Assembly: GCA_018340375.1 (NCBI GenBank)
Contig: JAFFJZ010000002.1
Coordinates: forward strand, 23,144,001-23,208,000
DNA length: 64,000 nucleotides
Direction of reading: 5' to 3'
Origin: Gonatopus flavifemur
Lineage: Eukaryota > Arthropoda > Insecta > Hymenoptera > Dryinidae
The translations under genes were made by a program, and so were the position numbers. This document shows positions 9,648 through 22,402 of this stretch, one piece after another. Below the pieces are notes generated by a model. It was given only the letters and a program-made list of their open reading frames with translations, was not told where the DNA came from and did no database searches. Within the stretch, counting starts at the first letter, position 1. Every line of letters starts with the position of its first letter.

Positions 9648-12616
9648 TAATCGAAGTTTCAATAACAATAACGTAGACATAATCGATTCCCATGCGGAAA
9701 AAAAAACCAAAGTAAGTTCATTTTTACAATCCAATGCTTGGGATCAGTGCGAGGTTCAAGTCCTAATTGAGATTCGCACCTATCTCATTTGCGAGTGAGT
9801 AAGAAATAATATTACCTCGGTGCAATGTCTATTTGTTCTATTTGTTCATCAATATCATTTGATTTTATTGCGATGAACAATGTTTGTTATTAGATTTATA
9901 TTTTTCAATCAGAGAAATATTTTCTCGTATTTGACAAGAGAATTCAAACACAATAATCCGAAACTCAACAAAGCACTCGCATTAATGGCTTCCATTGTGT
10001 TTGTATTTGATTCGATTCTTGCAAGGCATGCGATGCATCATTGCATTTATGATTCGAATTCAATATTTATTTTACGTCATTATAAGCGTGTAACCGTAGA
10101 GATTATGAAAATTTTTAATCGTAATGACGGTAACACTGCAACGCATTGACGTTTATTTCTAACGTTGAATCTGCAGGATCATATACCTCATATTAATCTT
10201 AAATGAGTCTTCCATAAAATCAATTATATGCGCTACGATGTGTGGATTATTGTTGTAATCTTATCTACCCAGTTCTTTGCTTACATAACTATCCACAAAT
10301 CGCTCCCCAGCTGTGCAAGTTTCTGAACATTCATAAAACTCAAAGAAAGTACTGCTACGAGTTATTCGTATTGTTCATTAACCGCGCTGACCATTTATTC
10401 TGTTGACAAATAAAAGTTCATGATAAACGTGACTATAATTGATCTTTACATTAATAATTCTCAACCATTGAATCCAGTGAATTTATCTTCAGTGCAATTT
10501 GAATCAATTGAAATGTAGTTATTTAAAATTTTCCATATGAATTCTAATAAGTTGAATTCTTCTCGTAAGTTTGAAATACGTATCTTAGATTTTCGAGAGA
10601 TGCATGAATCAAATATTGATCTTATATATAAGATTCTGCGATCCATGTACGTTACATATATTTTATGTGTCAGGACTATAAATTTACTCGTGAATCAAGG
10701 CAACTTAAAGCACTATTATATAAAAAAAAAGTCTATAAATTTTGTATTGCTTTTTTTTTGTATGAAATTATACATGAACGTAATCAGCGAGCCGTAGATT
10801 CTAAATCTTGCAATGCAACGTCTAGACCACTGAACGCAAATCAATTATTCAATACTGTTATGTTCAGATTTGAATGAGGATATATCGATCTCATTAATTT
10901 CATACGTAATCGAGTCGATATCTACATTGAAAATGTCGAGGATTTTTTTGTGTTTGCAGAATATATATCTCAACATTTACGCATGGTATTTATTTAACGG
11001 TCAAGAACGAGAATGCATTTCTACGGTTTATAAATGCGATTTTTGAATATTTCTCTACGTTAGAATTAAATTGGATTAATTCAAAAAAAATTCCCAACAC
11101 ATCAGAAGATCAGCCATACTTTCAACTTGTCCTACTCTGTAATCAAGAAATATAATTCTTAATACGTGTACCATGAATGACATCCATACCAGTTACTTAC
11201 AAGTCGAATACATCAATATTTCAGAGTTGCAAAAAATCTAATTATTTTACATCACATAATGACGACATTTGTTGTTTTGGAATCTGGACAAGAGAGCAAA
11301 GACATTCTTACAGAACAAATCTATCATCATATGAAGTGAATAAAGTTGATTCTCCAGAAGACTATAACAATTAGGGACAACAATGTCTATTGCGAATAAA
11401 TGAAAATGATTACACGTTCAAGAGTTGATATGCGAGCTGTCGAGTTATTCTTCTCTCGCTCTTTTCCTCAAGTGATCCTCCCCCCTCTCAGGCATCCTCG
11501 ACACTTGAGAATCTTGAGAACGAACTCAAAAGCCGTCACTTGATTCTTAATACTTCCCGAACTTCTTCATAGGCATAGAGATGAAGATGGTTTCACGCTT
11601 TCAATTAAGGTTACAGAGAGAGAGATATGGTTTATCAAATGTAATGCGATTAATTCGGAGAACAATTCTGGGTGGAGCATTCTCTTTATTGAAGATCTGA
11701 AAAAATCGTGAATAGTGAATTACGTTCTTAGAACAAAATTCATGACGAAACCTATTATTTATTTCAAAGAAATGAGAGTAGACTGCAGTTCAATAGGTTA
11801 CAATAGCGGTGATCCAAATAATGCAAATACTACGAACACACTTTCTTCTGTACTACCCATAAAGATATGATACTGAAACTCGCATCGACTCGATCTTTCA
11901 AGTCGATTTGTTGTTAATTGATGATTCATTGAACGTTTGAGGTTTTGATTCTTCCAAATCCTCAAATAATCATCAAGTACTTTCCATTCAACTTCGGAAG
12001 ATACAGAAATGAGCCTTATCAATTGTATTATAGCCGTGGTTTTATACAATTCGATGCTTTAGACACGAAAGGACAAAAATGTTAGGAATTCCCGTGCTTA
12101 TATTCTCACAGGGATGAATCGATGAAAATTCCAAAGTCAGTCAAACATAGAAATTGGAAAGTACAGAACTACTGTAACATAGTTCACGGGAGCGAGAGGT
12201 TCACATAACTTCAGCGATAAGGAAAAACGCTGTTGTAAGGGTATAATCTCAGGTACGTACCGTATTTATCCTTCCAGTGAGGTAAACCCTTTGATACACA
12301 CGCAGAAAGAAAATAACATGTTCCCGCGTATGAAAACGACTGATAAGAATAAAAGTTGCTTTATCGGGTACTAAAATATGATACGAAAAGTACATCAACA
12401 TCAAGTGTTATTATAAAAAGACGAACAAAGTTTATCCACCTTGGAATACGATGCGAGTCAACAAAAGTGTGCAAAAAAAGATAATCTGTTGAATTTTTCA
12501 AATTATCCGAAAGCCGAGGTATATCTACCGTCTATCAACTTGAAATGATTGCGGAACAACCAAGTCGCCTCAAAAGGCGAATTGATATTTGATTACTAAA
12601 TCAAAAATGTTGCTGA
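9648..12616. other. non-genic AT-rich DNA, ~3 kb
   Basis: Nothing can be named here. GTTCAAGTCC near 9753 resembles a tRNA T-loop, but no stem or cloverleaf forms. A C/T-rich and locally GC-richer stretch is at 11440-11540. Frames of 60-90 codons occur at the rate expected from the base composition. Confidence 0.55.
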
Positions 12617-12811
12617 AGTCTGAATGGTTTATTGAAATGAATTGGTTTTTGAATAACGGAATCCTCAGCTGTTGGAGACCCAAAATCTCGCGATATATTC
12701 TTGAAACAATGTTTCCAGTTCCAAGGAGTTGATTCAAGAAGATAAACATCAATGATTTCTCAGATTCTTTGAATTTGAATTTTCGTTTCTGTAAACGATC
12801 CGAATTTCGAC
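12617..12811. repeat. ~195-bp dispersed element X, copy 1
   Basis: It shares GTTTATTGAAA, GTTTCCAGTTCCAAGGAGT, GAATTTGAATTTTCGTTT and AAACGATCCGAATTTC with copies at 40609-40808 and 41230-41425, all in the same orientation. In copy 3 the ends are clear inverted repeats (GTTTGAATCGTTTAT against ATAAACGATTCAAAC), so this is probably a MITE. The minus-strand frame 12570-12860 is not shared by the other copies. Confidence 0.6.
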
Positions 12812-13828
12812 AACTCAAAGTGAGCGCATATAGCACCCCATTTAGCCATCCCAGGTTCAAGAAGAGGTTTAATTAACCTGACTGGAAGAAATAATTGACA
12901 AAGAAAGAATCGTTAACTCAAATTGAGCTATTTTTGGGTTAATGGTCAAAACTGTGAAATCCAAGCTTGGGCTGATCTCATAATTTCCAAGCATGGACCA
13001 TAGTTGAGCTAATTCATACACACACATTTGAATCCAGATCTCAAACCCCAACATAGCAGCTAAATTTTACTTGTCACAATAAATAAATACTATCCAGAAA
13101 CAATTTTATAGGAACTCTTGAATTCATCCACTCGACATTGCATCCGCAAATATATATATTATTATTTATTTTTATCATCTGTTAATCAAAATCTATCGAG
13201 ATCTATTTGATTCTCTTCACTGTCCTTCGATGAATAAGACTTTACGTGAAGAAATATCCATTCCATTCAACAAAGTTGATAAATCAATTGAACTTTACAA
13301 TCGATTAGAACAAACAGATGTATTTTGGAGACAAATGTACACTGGATTCAATATCACATGTTTCTTATTACCGATCATACTTCTTATGAATTTTCTTCGA
13401 AGTAATTGATGTATCGAGAACTATTAGATCTAAAACATTGAATAAGTGGTAACGTTCCACTCAAATGAGTATTTATTTCGAATAACAGTATCGAGTATGA
13501 TCCGTATACATAAATCATCAATCAACTTCCTTTGAATTTAATGAACTGCCGTGATTGTGATCTTTAATTGTATACATGTATATTTATTGAACCATATGAC
13601 TTCAATTGTTTCACTGATATCATAGACGTAACAATCTAATGAAAACATTCAGATACTGCTATTTACCAGATTTGATATTCACTCAGAAAAGACTAAACGT
13701 TGAACAATGAAACGCTTTGTAATCTTAAACTGCAAATTTATTGAACGCAAATGATTTTTATTTACTGTAAACAGATTTTCCTATTGCTGATTTTGACTTT
13801 TTCTGAGTTATATGAGATGTGAATTTAT
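12812..13828. other. non-genic AT-rich DNA
   Basis: No gene or repeat family is recognised. Confidence 0.5.
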
Positions 13829-14494
13829 AGGGTGACCAGATCGTCGAGGTGCAAACCCGAAATAATTCCGAGTTGACAAATTTTCAAAATTGTATACAAT
13901 TTTTATAAAATTCAATACAGTTTATATATAGATTATATATAATTTTTTTAAATTCTTTCTACCCGGGTTCCTCTTTCTCCAACCCGACGGACGATGATTT
14001 TTTTTCAGGCATTTCAAAGTTCCAAAATCACTAGGTTTTTGCTCCTAGTGTTCCTGAAAATAAAAAGATAAAATCGAAAAAGCTCCGTATACGCATGTAC
14101 TCTCTAAAATTGTTAGAGTGAGATTTCACTGTTCAGTCAGCCAGAAGTGAGTTTGTCGAAATTTCGAGTGAATTTTCCACACCAATTCTAGAGTGAATTC
14201 TTCACTGTAAAGGAGTGGGAGTTTACTCGAAACGAATGAAAATTCCACTCGAAGCGGATTGGCTCACTTCTGAGACTTAATGGACTGAAACGCATGATTT
14301 TTCACTCTCCCAGATTTAAACAGTACTCATTATTCTCGATTTTATCCTTTCATTTTCGAGAGAAATTGGGATGGAGAGAGAAATTCAGTAATTTTCGGAC
14401 TTGTCCGTTTTTCATCACCGACAAAATTCAGTTCATAATTTCTGAAAAAAAAAACCAGAACATTTCCCGGTAAACCAGAACGTCTGATCACCAC
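13829..14494. mobile_element. hAT-like non-autonomous element, copy 1, interrupted
   Basis: It starts AGGGTGACCAGATCGTCGAG and ends TCTGATCACCAC. It is homologous to 59633-60061, where the ends AGGGTGACCAGA and TATGGTCACCCT are cleanly inverted. Shared interior blocks include CATTTTCGAGA and AAATTCAG. An AGAGTGAAA element (14099-14324) interrupts it. The end sequence resembles those of known non-autonomous hAT elements. No 8-bp duplication was found, so the superfamily is an inference. Confidence 0.55.
14099..14324. mobile_element. AGAGTGAAA modular MITE, copy 1
   Basis: The left end ACTCTCTAAAATTGTTAG is loosely inverted at the right end CAGATTTAAACAGT. The interior is made of repeated GAGTGAAATTTCACTC-like palindromic modules (AGAGTGAGATTTCACT, GAGTGAATTTTCCACA, ATTTTTCACTC). 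It sits inside the hAT-like element. Other copies: 30495-30711, 34495-34770, 40818-41091. Confidence 0.65.
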
Positions 14495-15482
14495 GCCTTA
14501 GAGTATAATCGATAGTCAAATACATTATTCTACTGTACCGCCATTAACTCGCAACCATTTGTCGTTCTGACGATGCAATTTCAAACCAAATTCTTGTGAA
14601 ACGGAATATTCTAATTCTTCCCAACAATCATCTAATTCTTTTGATCTATGTTTAATCGTTCAACAATTCAGAATACTATTCCTGTGAAGCAAACCATTTT
14701 TCCCTGAAAGACGTCAAAATAATTATACAAATGAATGTTAAAACTTTGTAATGAATGAATTTCTTTTCCAGGAGACCCACTCGAATTCTATGTCAATATT
14801 GAATAGCTAATATATTTTTTCGATACATAAAGACGTGAAATTCCTAGCGGGAATATTCATTTTAATATTCGTTTGAATTCTTTAAACTGAATAGCAGGGT
14901 GTCCACATTCCGGAAAATCAGGGAATGTCAGAGGGGAAAAATAGGGAATGTCATGGAAATGTTCCAAAAGTCTGGAAAGTCAGGGAATTTTTCTCACGTA
15001 CTAAGGAAAAGTCTTTTCCTTGCAATTTTAATCAAATATTATCAATCTACATTTAAGAAAACGGGTTTTCCATCAATTTATAATTACATAAATAATTCTA
15101 AAACTGCCATCATGCGAAACATTTCTCCCCCGGATCTGGAAAGGTGCTGAACATGTGAAATTGACTGATTTTTTCTACTGAATCTTGTAAAAATGAGATT
15201 TTTTATATCAAAATGTTAGAAGAATATAAAGAAGAACAGATTGAGCCATGGACGCCTGATTGCTGTGATAATTCTGTTTCTATTTCAATCATTAATCTCA
15301 TATGGTGCTTGTGTTGTACTCTATGTATTTTGAATTTAAATATTTTTCTGTTATGATTTTCTTTTCTCTCAAATCCACGATGTCAATACAATGCTTATGA
15401 TCAATTAATTATTACAAGATTTGTTTGTTGTAAATCAACAACGTCTCTAAAATGTTACAAAATATTCTTGAGAGGTTATCAA
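14495..15482. other. non-genic AT-rich DNA
   Basis: No gene is recognised. A short set of GGAAAATCAGGGAATGTCA-like units (14903-14990) repeats two or three times. Confidence 0.5.
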
Positions 15483-16486
15483 CACTGTTAAAAATTTCTT
15501 GAATTTTAATGCACTCTTAATGTACCAGTGTACATGAAATTTCAACTTGAAGGTACATGAAATGATATTCAAGTATTATTACATTAATTTTCAAATCATG
15601 TGGAATTGAATTACAATTTCAAGTATCGGTACATTAAAAACTAACTTAGACTAAATCGATAGAGATTTGAGAAAATAACATAACCATCAATAATGTTTGA
15701 AATTGAGTGAATAAATTGAATAATTATAATCTTTTTGTGATTATAAATTTTGAAATTATTATGCTCAATCGCATTAGGTTACACTCTACGAGTGCTTGAA
15801 CGACACTGAACCCCAACAGAACCTCAAATTTGTGTACGTCCAGGAAACCTCCGAAGGACATCTGAGAAACGTATTTGGACGTTTCCTGGACGTACACAAA
15901 TTTTAGGTTCTGTTGGGGAAGGGTACAAAATTTTGCGCGAAATATTTTCGTGAACCACGTGAGAAATAAAAATTGTATAAATACGATGATAAAATACATG
16001 CTTGGGATTGAGGATTTTAATTTCATAGTGGTTCTGAAACATTATAGAATCGATGGAAAATTCTTACGATTGAAGGTTATAATTCAGAAAATTTGGCTTC
16101 CTATATTTCAGAACCAATATGGAATGAGAATTTGCATTCACAGTGCGCAATCCCATGCATGTATTTTATTATCACATATTTGAAATTTGTAATTCTCACA
16201 TATTTTATAAGAGAAGGATGCGAAAAATATCATATGTTTCGTCTGTCGCTTGAAGGTCCTCAATGAATTTCAAAGAAAATTTACTGGAAGTTTTTTTCTG
16301 GAACGCGAATGAAAATTCATATACAAATTTCATGTATTCATACATCAAACTTCAAATCCATGTACATTAAATTTAATGTATGTAGACTTGAAATTTGTGG
16401 AACCTGTACATGAATTTTCAGTTACGTACTTGAAAAAAACTTCCAGTAGATTTACATTAAAATTCATGCGGAAATTTTTAACAGTG
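15483..16486. mobile_element. ~1-kb element with CACTGTTAAAAATTTC ends
   Basis: The left end CACTGTTAAAAATTTC is exactly inverted at GAAATTTTTAACAGTG. Just inside, ACATGAAATTTCAACTTGA-type modules recur on the left and TACATGAATTTTCAGTTAC-type modules on the right. The related ends CACTGTTAGAAATTC occur at 28094. Flanks read AA on both sides, so the target duplication is uncertain. A small foldback at 15811-15918 is nested inside. Confidence 0.6.
15811..15918. repeat. 108-bp foldback
   Basis: CCCCAACAGAACCT and TTTGTGTACGTCCAGGAAAC on the left are inverted at GTTTCCTGGACGTACACAAA and AGGTTCTGTTGGGG on the right. The frames on both strands at 15724-16183 derive from this palindrome. Confidence 0.75.
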
Positions 16487-16611
16487 AAGACATCAACGCT
16501 GTTAGGGATACGTATAATTTACCATGTGGAATAATGAAATAATAATGTGAAATTCAATACATGACATATCCAATATATCTATCTGCATATTTATCAAAAA
16601 TATGTTATATC

Positions 16612-16840
16612 ACTCTGGTTAAAAGAATCCATTGATTCTCGCCAAATTTTATTGAATCTTCAACAATGTTCCGACCAAAACTCATCCAAAGATTTTTCAA
16701 TGAGATTTGGTCAGAGAAATTAATCTTTTCAATCTAAATCTGATAGAATCTTGCCAAATCTCATCGAATTTCGGACAATGTTCTGACTAAATCTCATGAA
16801 ATTTCATTTGTCAGATTCAATGGATTCTTTTAGCCAGGGT
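16612..16840. mobile_element. MITE with ACYCTGG ends
   Basis: The left end ACTCTGGTTAAAAGAATCCA is inverted at ATGGATTCTTTTAGCCAGGG. The interior repeats CCAAATTTTATTGAATCT and CCAAATCTCATCGAATTT modules and ACAATGTTC. No convincing duplication flanks it. Confidence 0.65.
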
Positions 16841-17300
16841 AACTAGGGAGCACATAGAGTGGAATTACTTCAATGAGTCTGAACAAATCGGGAATAAAGT
16901 GCTAAAGTTTGAAAGATATGTTTTTTATTTTTTTTGGGATTTGTTCAAGATTAGTACTTCGGTTCAATTGAATGATATCCCATTTTCTGTCAGAAATTAT
17001 GTTTTGTTTTCTTTTGTTTGAATTAACTTGCATTTGAAGAAGATTAATATACATTGGAATTCATTTTGAATCATTACAACTGGATGGATTCATTCAAGTA
17101 GGATTCATTAAGGATTTCTGAAATATATAAACCGCAATGTTGAAGAGATTTCTTCATCAAAATGCTGAGGTATGTTTGTGATTCTATAATAAACAAATAT
17201 TTCTACAAGATGTATTCATGTCCTTTTGATTCCATGCAGTACTGAAATTCGATTCACTCATTTTTATTCACTTAAAATCTCATCAGAATCGCAGATCAAA
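16841..17300. other. no assigned feature; possible upstream region
   Basis: A TATA-like AAATATATAAACC sits at about 17116, and an ATG-led short frame at 17135 ends at a donor-like GAGgtatgt (17170). A plus-strand frame is open across about 16843-17029. None of these joins in frame to the candidate gene at 17301 with confidence. Confidence 0.3.
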
Positions 17301-18103
17301 ATGTCAGGGAAATTCACTCAACATCAGGATATTCCAGTAGGTACATCAACAAGTATTCAATTCAAATACATCTGTCTCACCGTATGATTGTTTTAATTTT
17401 GACGAGCATATTTGAGTTGATCTCTAATTCCGCGACACTCAATATATCACACGTATATTTCTAAATTTGGAACCCAAAACAATCTCTCCCTTCCACCGAA
17501 AAGGCGTGAATCTCCCTCTATTCCAACAATTTATAACAGTTTTAGAAATACATGCTGTGAACTTCAACTCAATATATACACTTTAGGGTCTTTTGGATCA
17601 GAACACGAGCAACAGTGCTGTTTTTGTGCCCCTTGTTTATGGCACGTGAGTGTAAGGAGATAAAAAAAACCTTGATTTATGTTTAGATTTTATGAATTCA
17701 CGCTGAATTAAATTGTTGGAATATGATTGGAATAGAATATGAAAATCACAAGTTTTCGTAGTCCGATTGAATCAATCTATTTCAAATTATAGGTATTGAT
17801 GTGTTTATTCTTTCATGTTATCCAAGTTACAAATCGAATGAATTTTACTGGATTCATTCTAGACCTTGACACATTTTGAAAATCTTCCAAGAAATAGCGA
17901 GGAAAATCAAATCAGGTATGGCTCCATCCAAATGAATGTATTTATTCACGCACTAAAATTGAAATTTTCTTGTGGACAGATGCGGAGAATGTTTTCCTAG
18001 CTGTACAATCAAATACTTCTACCGATTACAACTGTTATCAAACTTTCCAGTCACCTCCAATAGAATTGAATGTATGCAATATATCAGTTTGACATACTTA
18101 TAG
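17301..18103 (+). CDS. candidate four-exon small Cys-rich protein
   Basis: Four short segments join in frame through canonical GT-AG introns: exons 17301-17340, 17587-17645, 17863-17915 and 17980-18103, with introns of 246, 217 and 64 bp. The product is 91 residues beginning MSGKFTQHQDIPV and ending in a stop at 18101. It has eight cysteines, in the blocks QQCCFCAPCLWH and CGECFPSC plus one more. The CxxCxPxC-T-x3-Y arrangement weakly recalls the extracellular Cys motif of insect pickpocket (DEG/ENaC) channels. I see no transmembrane helices, so a partial gene or relic is possible. The first exon is preceded by an acceptor (CTCATCAG at 17286), so it may be internal. An alternative donor at 18072 joined to an acceptor at 18188 also stays in frame and ends at 18334 (129 aa). 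Chance assembly from AT-rich DNA cannot be excluded. Confidence 0.3.
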
Positions 18104-21100
18104 CTTCAAATATAGAGCAATTATTATCTTTCCCTTCGTATGAATTGAATTTTGAATTGACCTATAAATTATTTCTTGATTTTTATAGCTTCTTGTTTCT
18201 ATTCTATAAAACAGTCACATTGGGAAATTAATTTCAAGAATCTTGCGGAGTCCAAAGGGAACTGTTTGTTTGTATCTAAAGAAAACACAGAAGGGAACAA
18301 AATCAGGGAAGAAGAGCGCTTTAAAAAGAAATAAGAAAGATGAAAAGAAAAGAAGAAAAAGAAGATGGAAACGTGGTTGCCAAGCAGATGCCGGTCGTCA
18401 AGACGTCGCCTGTTGTCAGGTACATGGTCTTTTCTGTTTTATATCATATATAAAGTCTGATCAACGAAATCTTATTGAACTCGTGACAATGTTTCGTATC
18501 AAAAAAGCGATACGCGATACTATTAGATTAGGGAACATGAGGGATCTTGTTTTTGGATTTTTTGTTAGACTAGAATATGTTTTATATCCGTAGGATGAAA
18601 TTCAATGACACTACAGGAAGATAATCATTTATAGAATATTTTTATTGAACGATAACAGTTTTTCTTATTTTGCTGAAAATCTTGTCACTGTAATTGATCT
18701 CTAGAATCAGTGAGTGTCGTGAAACTTAAATTCCACAGTTCAGAGAATTGGCTGTTTCAGATGAGAATTTAATACCCTTGATTCTCACGCTAGTTCGAAT
18801 TGCAAAACAGAAAATAATAATTCTATTAATCATTACCTACATTTTGAACTCAATTTCAAAAAAATTCCTGGTATTCATTTCACACTGTCATGTATCGCAT
18901 TTTTCCGTTCATCTCTCCCCTGGTAGGAATATTTCATAAAATGCTATTGAAAGTGTTCAAAGATACCATGGAATTCCATTGAAACCCGTTCAAATCCCCA
19001 TTCATTGATGAAATTCTATGGAATATTTTCACCTAAGGGTCCATGGGATGATCAGCAGATCCAAAAAAACTAAACTATTCATTGCAAATAAAATCCAAAA
19101 AAGGAATAAATATAACTGTTTGGAAATTGCATCGACTGTATAAGATAAAAGCGAAAAAAAAAACATTTGAATTACATTTGAATCAGTAAGTGTGAAGTAT
19201 TTCATAAGTTTTATTTGTTCTCCCGTACACAAAACGAGAAAAACATTTCATTTTCATCATTTTTCACGATTCCTCTAATGTACTGAAATGTCTGGATATT
19301 TTTACACGACAGACTCATCAATGAAACACATTGAACGAGTCTCACAACACGAACAGATCATTACTTGCTGTATGTCACAATCCGATGTCAACGAATGAGT
19401 ATCACTGACGGTAGGGACAAGCGTGAAAGATTAATTAATTGGATTTTCACTGGAGTTTTATTTAGATCTATTCCCACTACAAATGCTAACTGTAGGAGGT
19501 AATCATTGTTGACAATAAAAAGAGCTGTATGTGTTGAATAGCTCTGTGACTTTATTGGAAAAAAACTTTCTACGTGATTTTAAGGTACCTATCTCATCAT
19601 GTTTACGACACAGAATTTACCGTGCCTACTTTTATACCGACTTAGCTATTTCGCGCGATTGAGCTCTTTGACTTTATGAAAAATTATAACTTTCATATCA
19701 GCAGCTTTCCTCATATATAACCTCAGTAATGTACTCCATACTCCATTTGAGAATTATTACCTCAAAATATCATGTTCTATGAATCACTCTATGAAATGCA
19801 ATCTTTCATATTCAATTGCATAATTTTTTCTCATGATTGTAAACTATTGCTAATGCGTTCACCACTGGTTGCTCCCCAGTATATAGAGATGATTGATGCA
19901 ATTTTTGATCCCCACACACATTATTAATCTTCCTTATTTTTCTATTATTAATTCCTATCATCGCAAGCAGTCATTTCTTATTCTCTGAAAATGTTATTCA
20001 ATCCTAAAAAGAGGTCTAGCAGTCATTGCTATTCAATTTAAAATCATTTTTCTCCGTGTGATTGATCATTACTTACTCACGTGTAGTACGAGTTTAAGTC
20101 TGAAGTAAAAGCAGGACCAATTCGAATGTTCTCAACGTATCGCTATGCACAATGTATGCATGAACAGTGGAATTTCTTACGTTTTCAGAATCCATTGTTT
20201 TACGAGATTCTACTGTAAAATGTACATTTTTTGTACATTAAAACAGATGATTTTGTAACTGTATTTTATTATATCTAGTTACTTCTCACTCAGATTCATG
20301 TACACGTATAAAGACAACAATTCTAGAATAAAATCAAATGACGTAACACAATACTTGGAATAAAATTTGTATGTACAACTGATTGTGCATGAAAGCACGT
20401 TGAGCGGAATTTATTTGATCACTGTCAACGAACTGGTGATGACACGGAGCTGAAATTAACACGCTGGAACTGACAAATACGAATTCTAGCTCTTCGTAAA
20501 ATGTTTATAGGTTGTAAATTTGTGAATCATAAATTACAAGAACATGAATTTGAAAATTTAAATACACATTAGTCGAGTGTGTAATACTTGGCAATTACCA
20601 ATTCTCAACTGTTCATTCAAGCTTCAATTTGAGCTCCAAAGTGATTCCATTCTTCACCAAAAAAAACAATTATTCATCAAGTACTTTCTACACTGGAAAA
20701 TGAAATTGATTTGGTTGGTACGAACATGTGAATGGTTCATTATTATTAGAATTTGCAAACTATTATTAGGTATTAGCTGCAAATCTGTATATCGGTTATA
20801 GAAATTGATTATTTATTTCGCCAATTATAACTAATTTATTGTAACTAAATCATTTTTCTTAGCGTAGATTTTTTCATATCATTATTTAACTTGTAATTTC
20901 AATTTTGAGGACATTACATGGCCCTTTTTCTAATCATCATTCCAAATTAATTACTATGATACGAAGAATATACACACTATAATTCAACAAAATTGTAATA
21001 CACCTGTTGGCCATGATTGCTGAACTTTCCGATGTAGTAAAGAAGTCTCAGCCAAAAAGGATAATCTCAGATTCTTAGAGTCAAAAGTGTTTGCGATGTT

Positions 21101-21752
21101 CAATTTTTCAAATTCATCGGGTTGACACTCAATTGAATACAAATTATTGCGAGACAACACAATAATAGCTTAGCTTAAATGATTTACCGGAGAAGAGATA
21201 TTTTCACTGACAAAAATAACGTATAAATTTATTCCTACTTGGAAGAACCAAACCTTTGACTTCGGTCCGGATCGTAAGAACAGTACAACTCGAAATAATA
21301 AATGACGCTAGGTGTTGGAACATGCAATTCACGTGATAGAACACTCTATACGCACATAGAAAGTTGCATTACTATGAGGAACAATAAAAATCATGATGAT
21401 AATGTATCAACATTATTTAGAAAGCTATTTTGACTATGAATTTCCTCATCTTTCTTTAAAATAATAGACTGATTATACAATTTTAGTTCTTCTCATCATA
21501 AAACTCTCGATTTTACAAAGAAATCGAGGGAGCGATCATTTGATTGAACTCAAACTACAAAATTGAATGTAAGATCTGTTTCACTCACGTTTGATTCAAG
21601 ATAACAATATAATCAGCAATCGTAAGATACATACCTGAAACAAAAAAAATCAACAGTTTACAAAGAATCGCCATCACAGTTTATTCATCAAATATTCATA
21701 GAAATAGAACATAAAGATGAAATTGAGGTTCATGAAAGCAAAATCTAGCTTA
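18104..21752. other. non-genic DNA, ~3.6 kb
   Basis: The frame at 18243-18593 is a Lys/Arg-rich translation of a purine-rich tract. Another frame offers an ATG at 18340 followed by a donor at 18420, but neither could be tied to a gene. Beyond 18.6 kb I see only AT-rich DNA. A right-end-like TTTTTCTCCGTG at about 20049 has no partner that I could find. Confidence 0.45.
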
Positions 21753-21919
21753 CTACTGTGGGCAAAAAGTAAGGTGAATTTTCAATTTAAACTTCGCGGG
21801 CTTGACATTTCAGGCTAGTTCTTTTTTTCTTGAGTTGGCAGGACTGTTAATGATGTAGAAGAATAAATGAAGATTTTTCATTTTACAAACAAATTCACCT
21901 TACTTTTTGCCTATAGTAG
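21753..21919. mobile_element. mariner-like MITE, TA target
   Basis: The left end CTACTGTGGGCAAAAAGTAA, followed by GGTGAAT, is inverted at the right (ATTCACCTTACTTTTTGCC, then TATAGTAG). TA flanks at 21751-21752 and 21920-21921. Long inverted repeats, a TA target and GGCAAAAAGTAAGGTGAA ends are typical of non-autonomous Tc1/mariner elements. This is a different family from the Mos1-type element at 6469. Confidence 0.8.
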
Positions 21920-22239
21920 TATGTACGATCTAATGCAAATATATATTGCTGAAGATTTTTGAAAACTACATTTTGTGCTGAATCCGAGATTTATGAATCA
22001 ATGGATAAAAGAATCTTCTCCATTGCTGATCGAAATTTTCGATCGTGCTGAGGACGCAGTATTGTTGTAACAAGAGAGATAGATAGTTATCGTAATGAAA
22101 AACTTAATTAAAAAGTGGAATGTAACGATTACCATACACAAATGGTAATTGAAGGACACAGGGACTCGATCGGATTCGGATATCTGACTCAATCCGATGC
22201 AAAAACAGATAAGATTGTCCAACTTGACCTCCCTGGTAA

Positions 22240-22402
22240 AAAGCACTTATTGAATCTCATTAAGTAATACGAATTTTGCAATGGCAAAATGACCATTCAA
22301 ACTGATTGAACCCATTAAAAAAACAGTTTTCAATGGGTTTGAATGTATTTGAATAGTCATTTTCCATAGCAAAGTTTGTATGAAATCTCATTAGGTAATA
22401 AG
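22240..22402. repeat. foldback repeat
   Basis: The left arm (TTGAATCTCATTAAGTAAT, GCAATGGCAAAATGACCATT) is inverted on the right (AATAGTCATTTTCCATAGC, AATCTCATTAGGTAATAAGA). The loop is a run of A followed by CAGTTTTCAATGGG. Outer ends are unclear. Confidence 0.55.

Noticed and set aside
9725..9785. tRNA-like T-loop GTTCAAGTCC
   Set aside because: No matching T-stem, anticodon arm or acceptor stem can be formed around it.
12570..12860. 96-codon minus-strand frame possibly belonging to a repeated gene
   Set aside because: The same sequence in two other copies has stops and the element has inverted ends, so it is a repeat and not a gene.
15724..16183. Three overlapping frames of 70-100 codons on both strands
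   Set aside because: They translate a small palindrome and flanking MITE sequence; no domain.
18243..18593. 116-codon Lys/Arg-rich frame that could be a basic nuclear protein
   Set aside because: The basic run comes from a GA-rich tract, the start lacks an ATG, and the downstream part has no recognisable domain.
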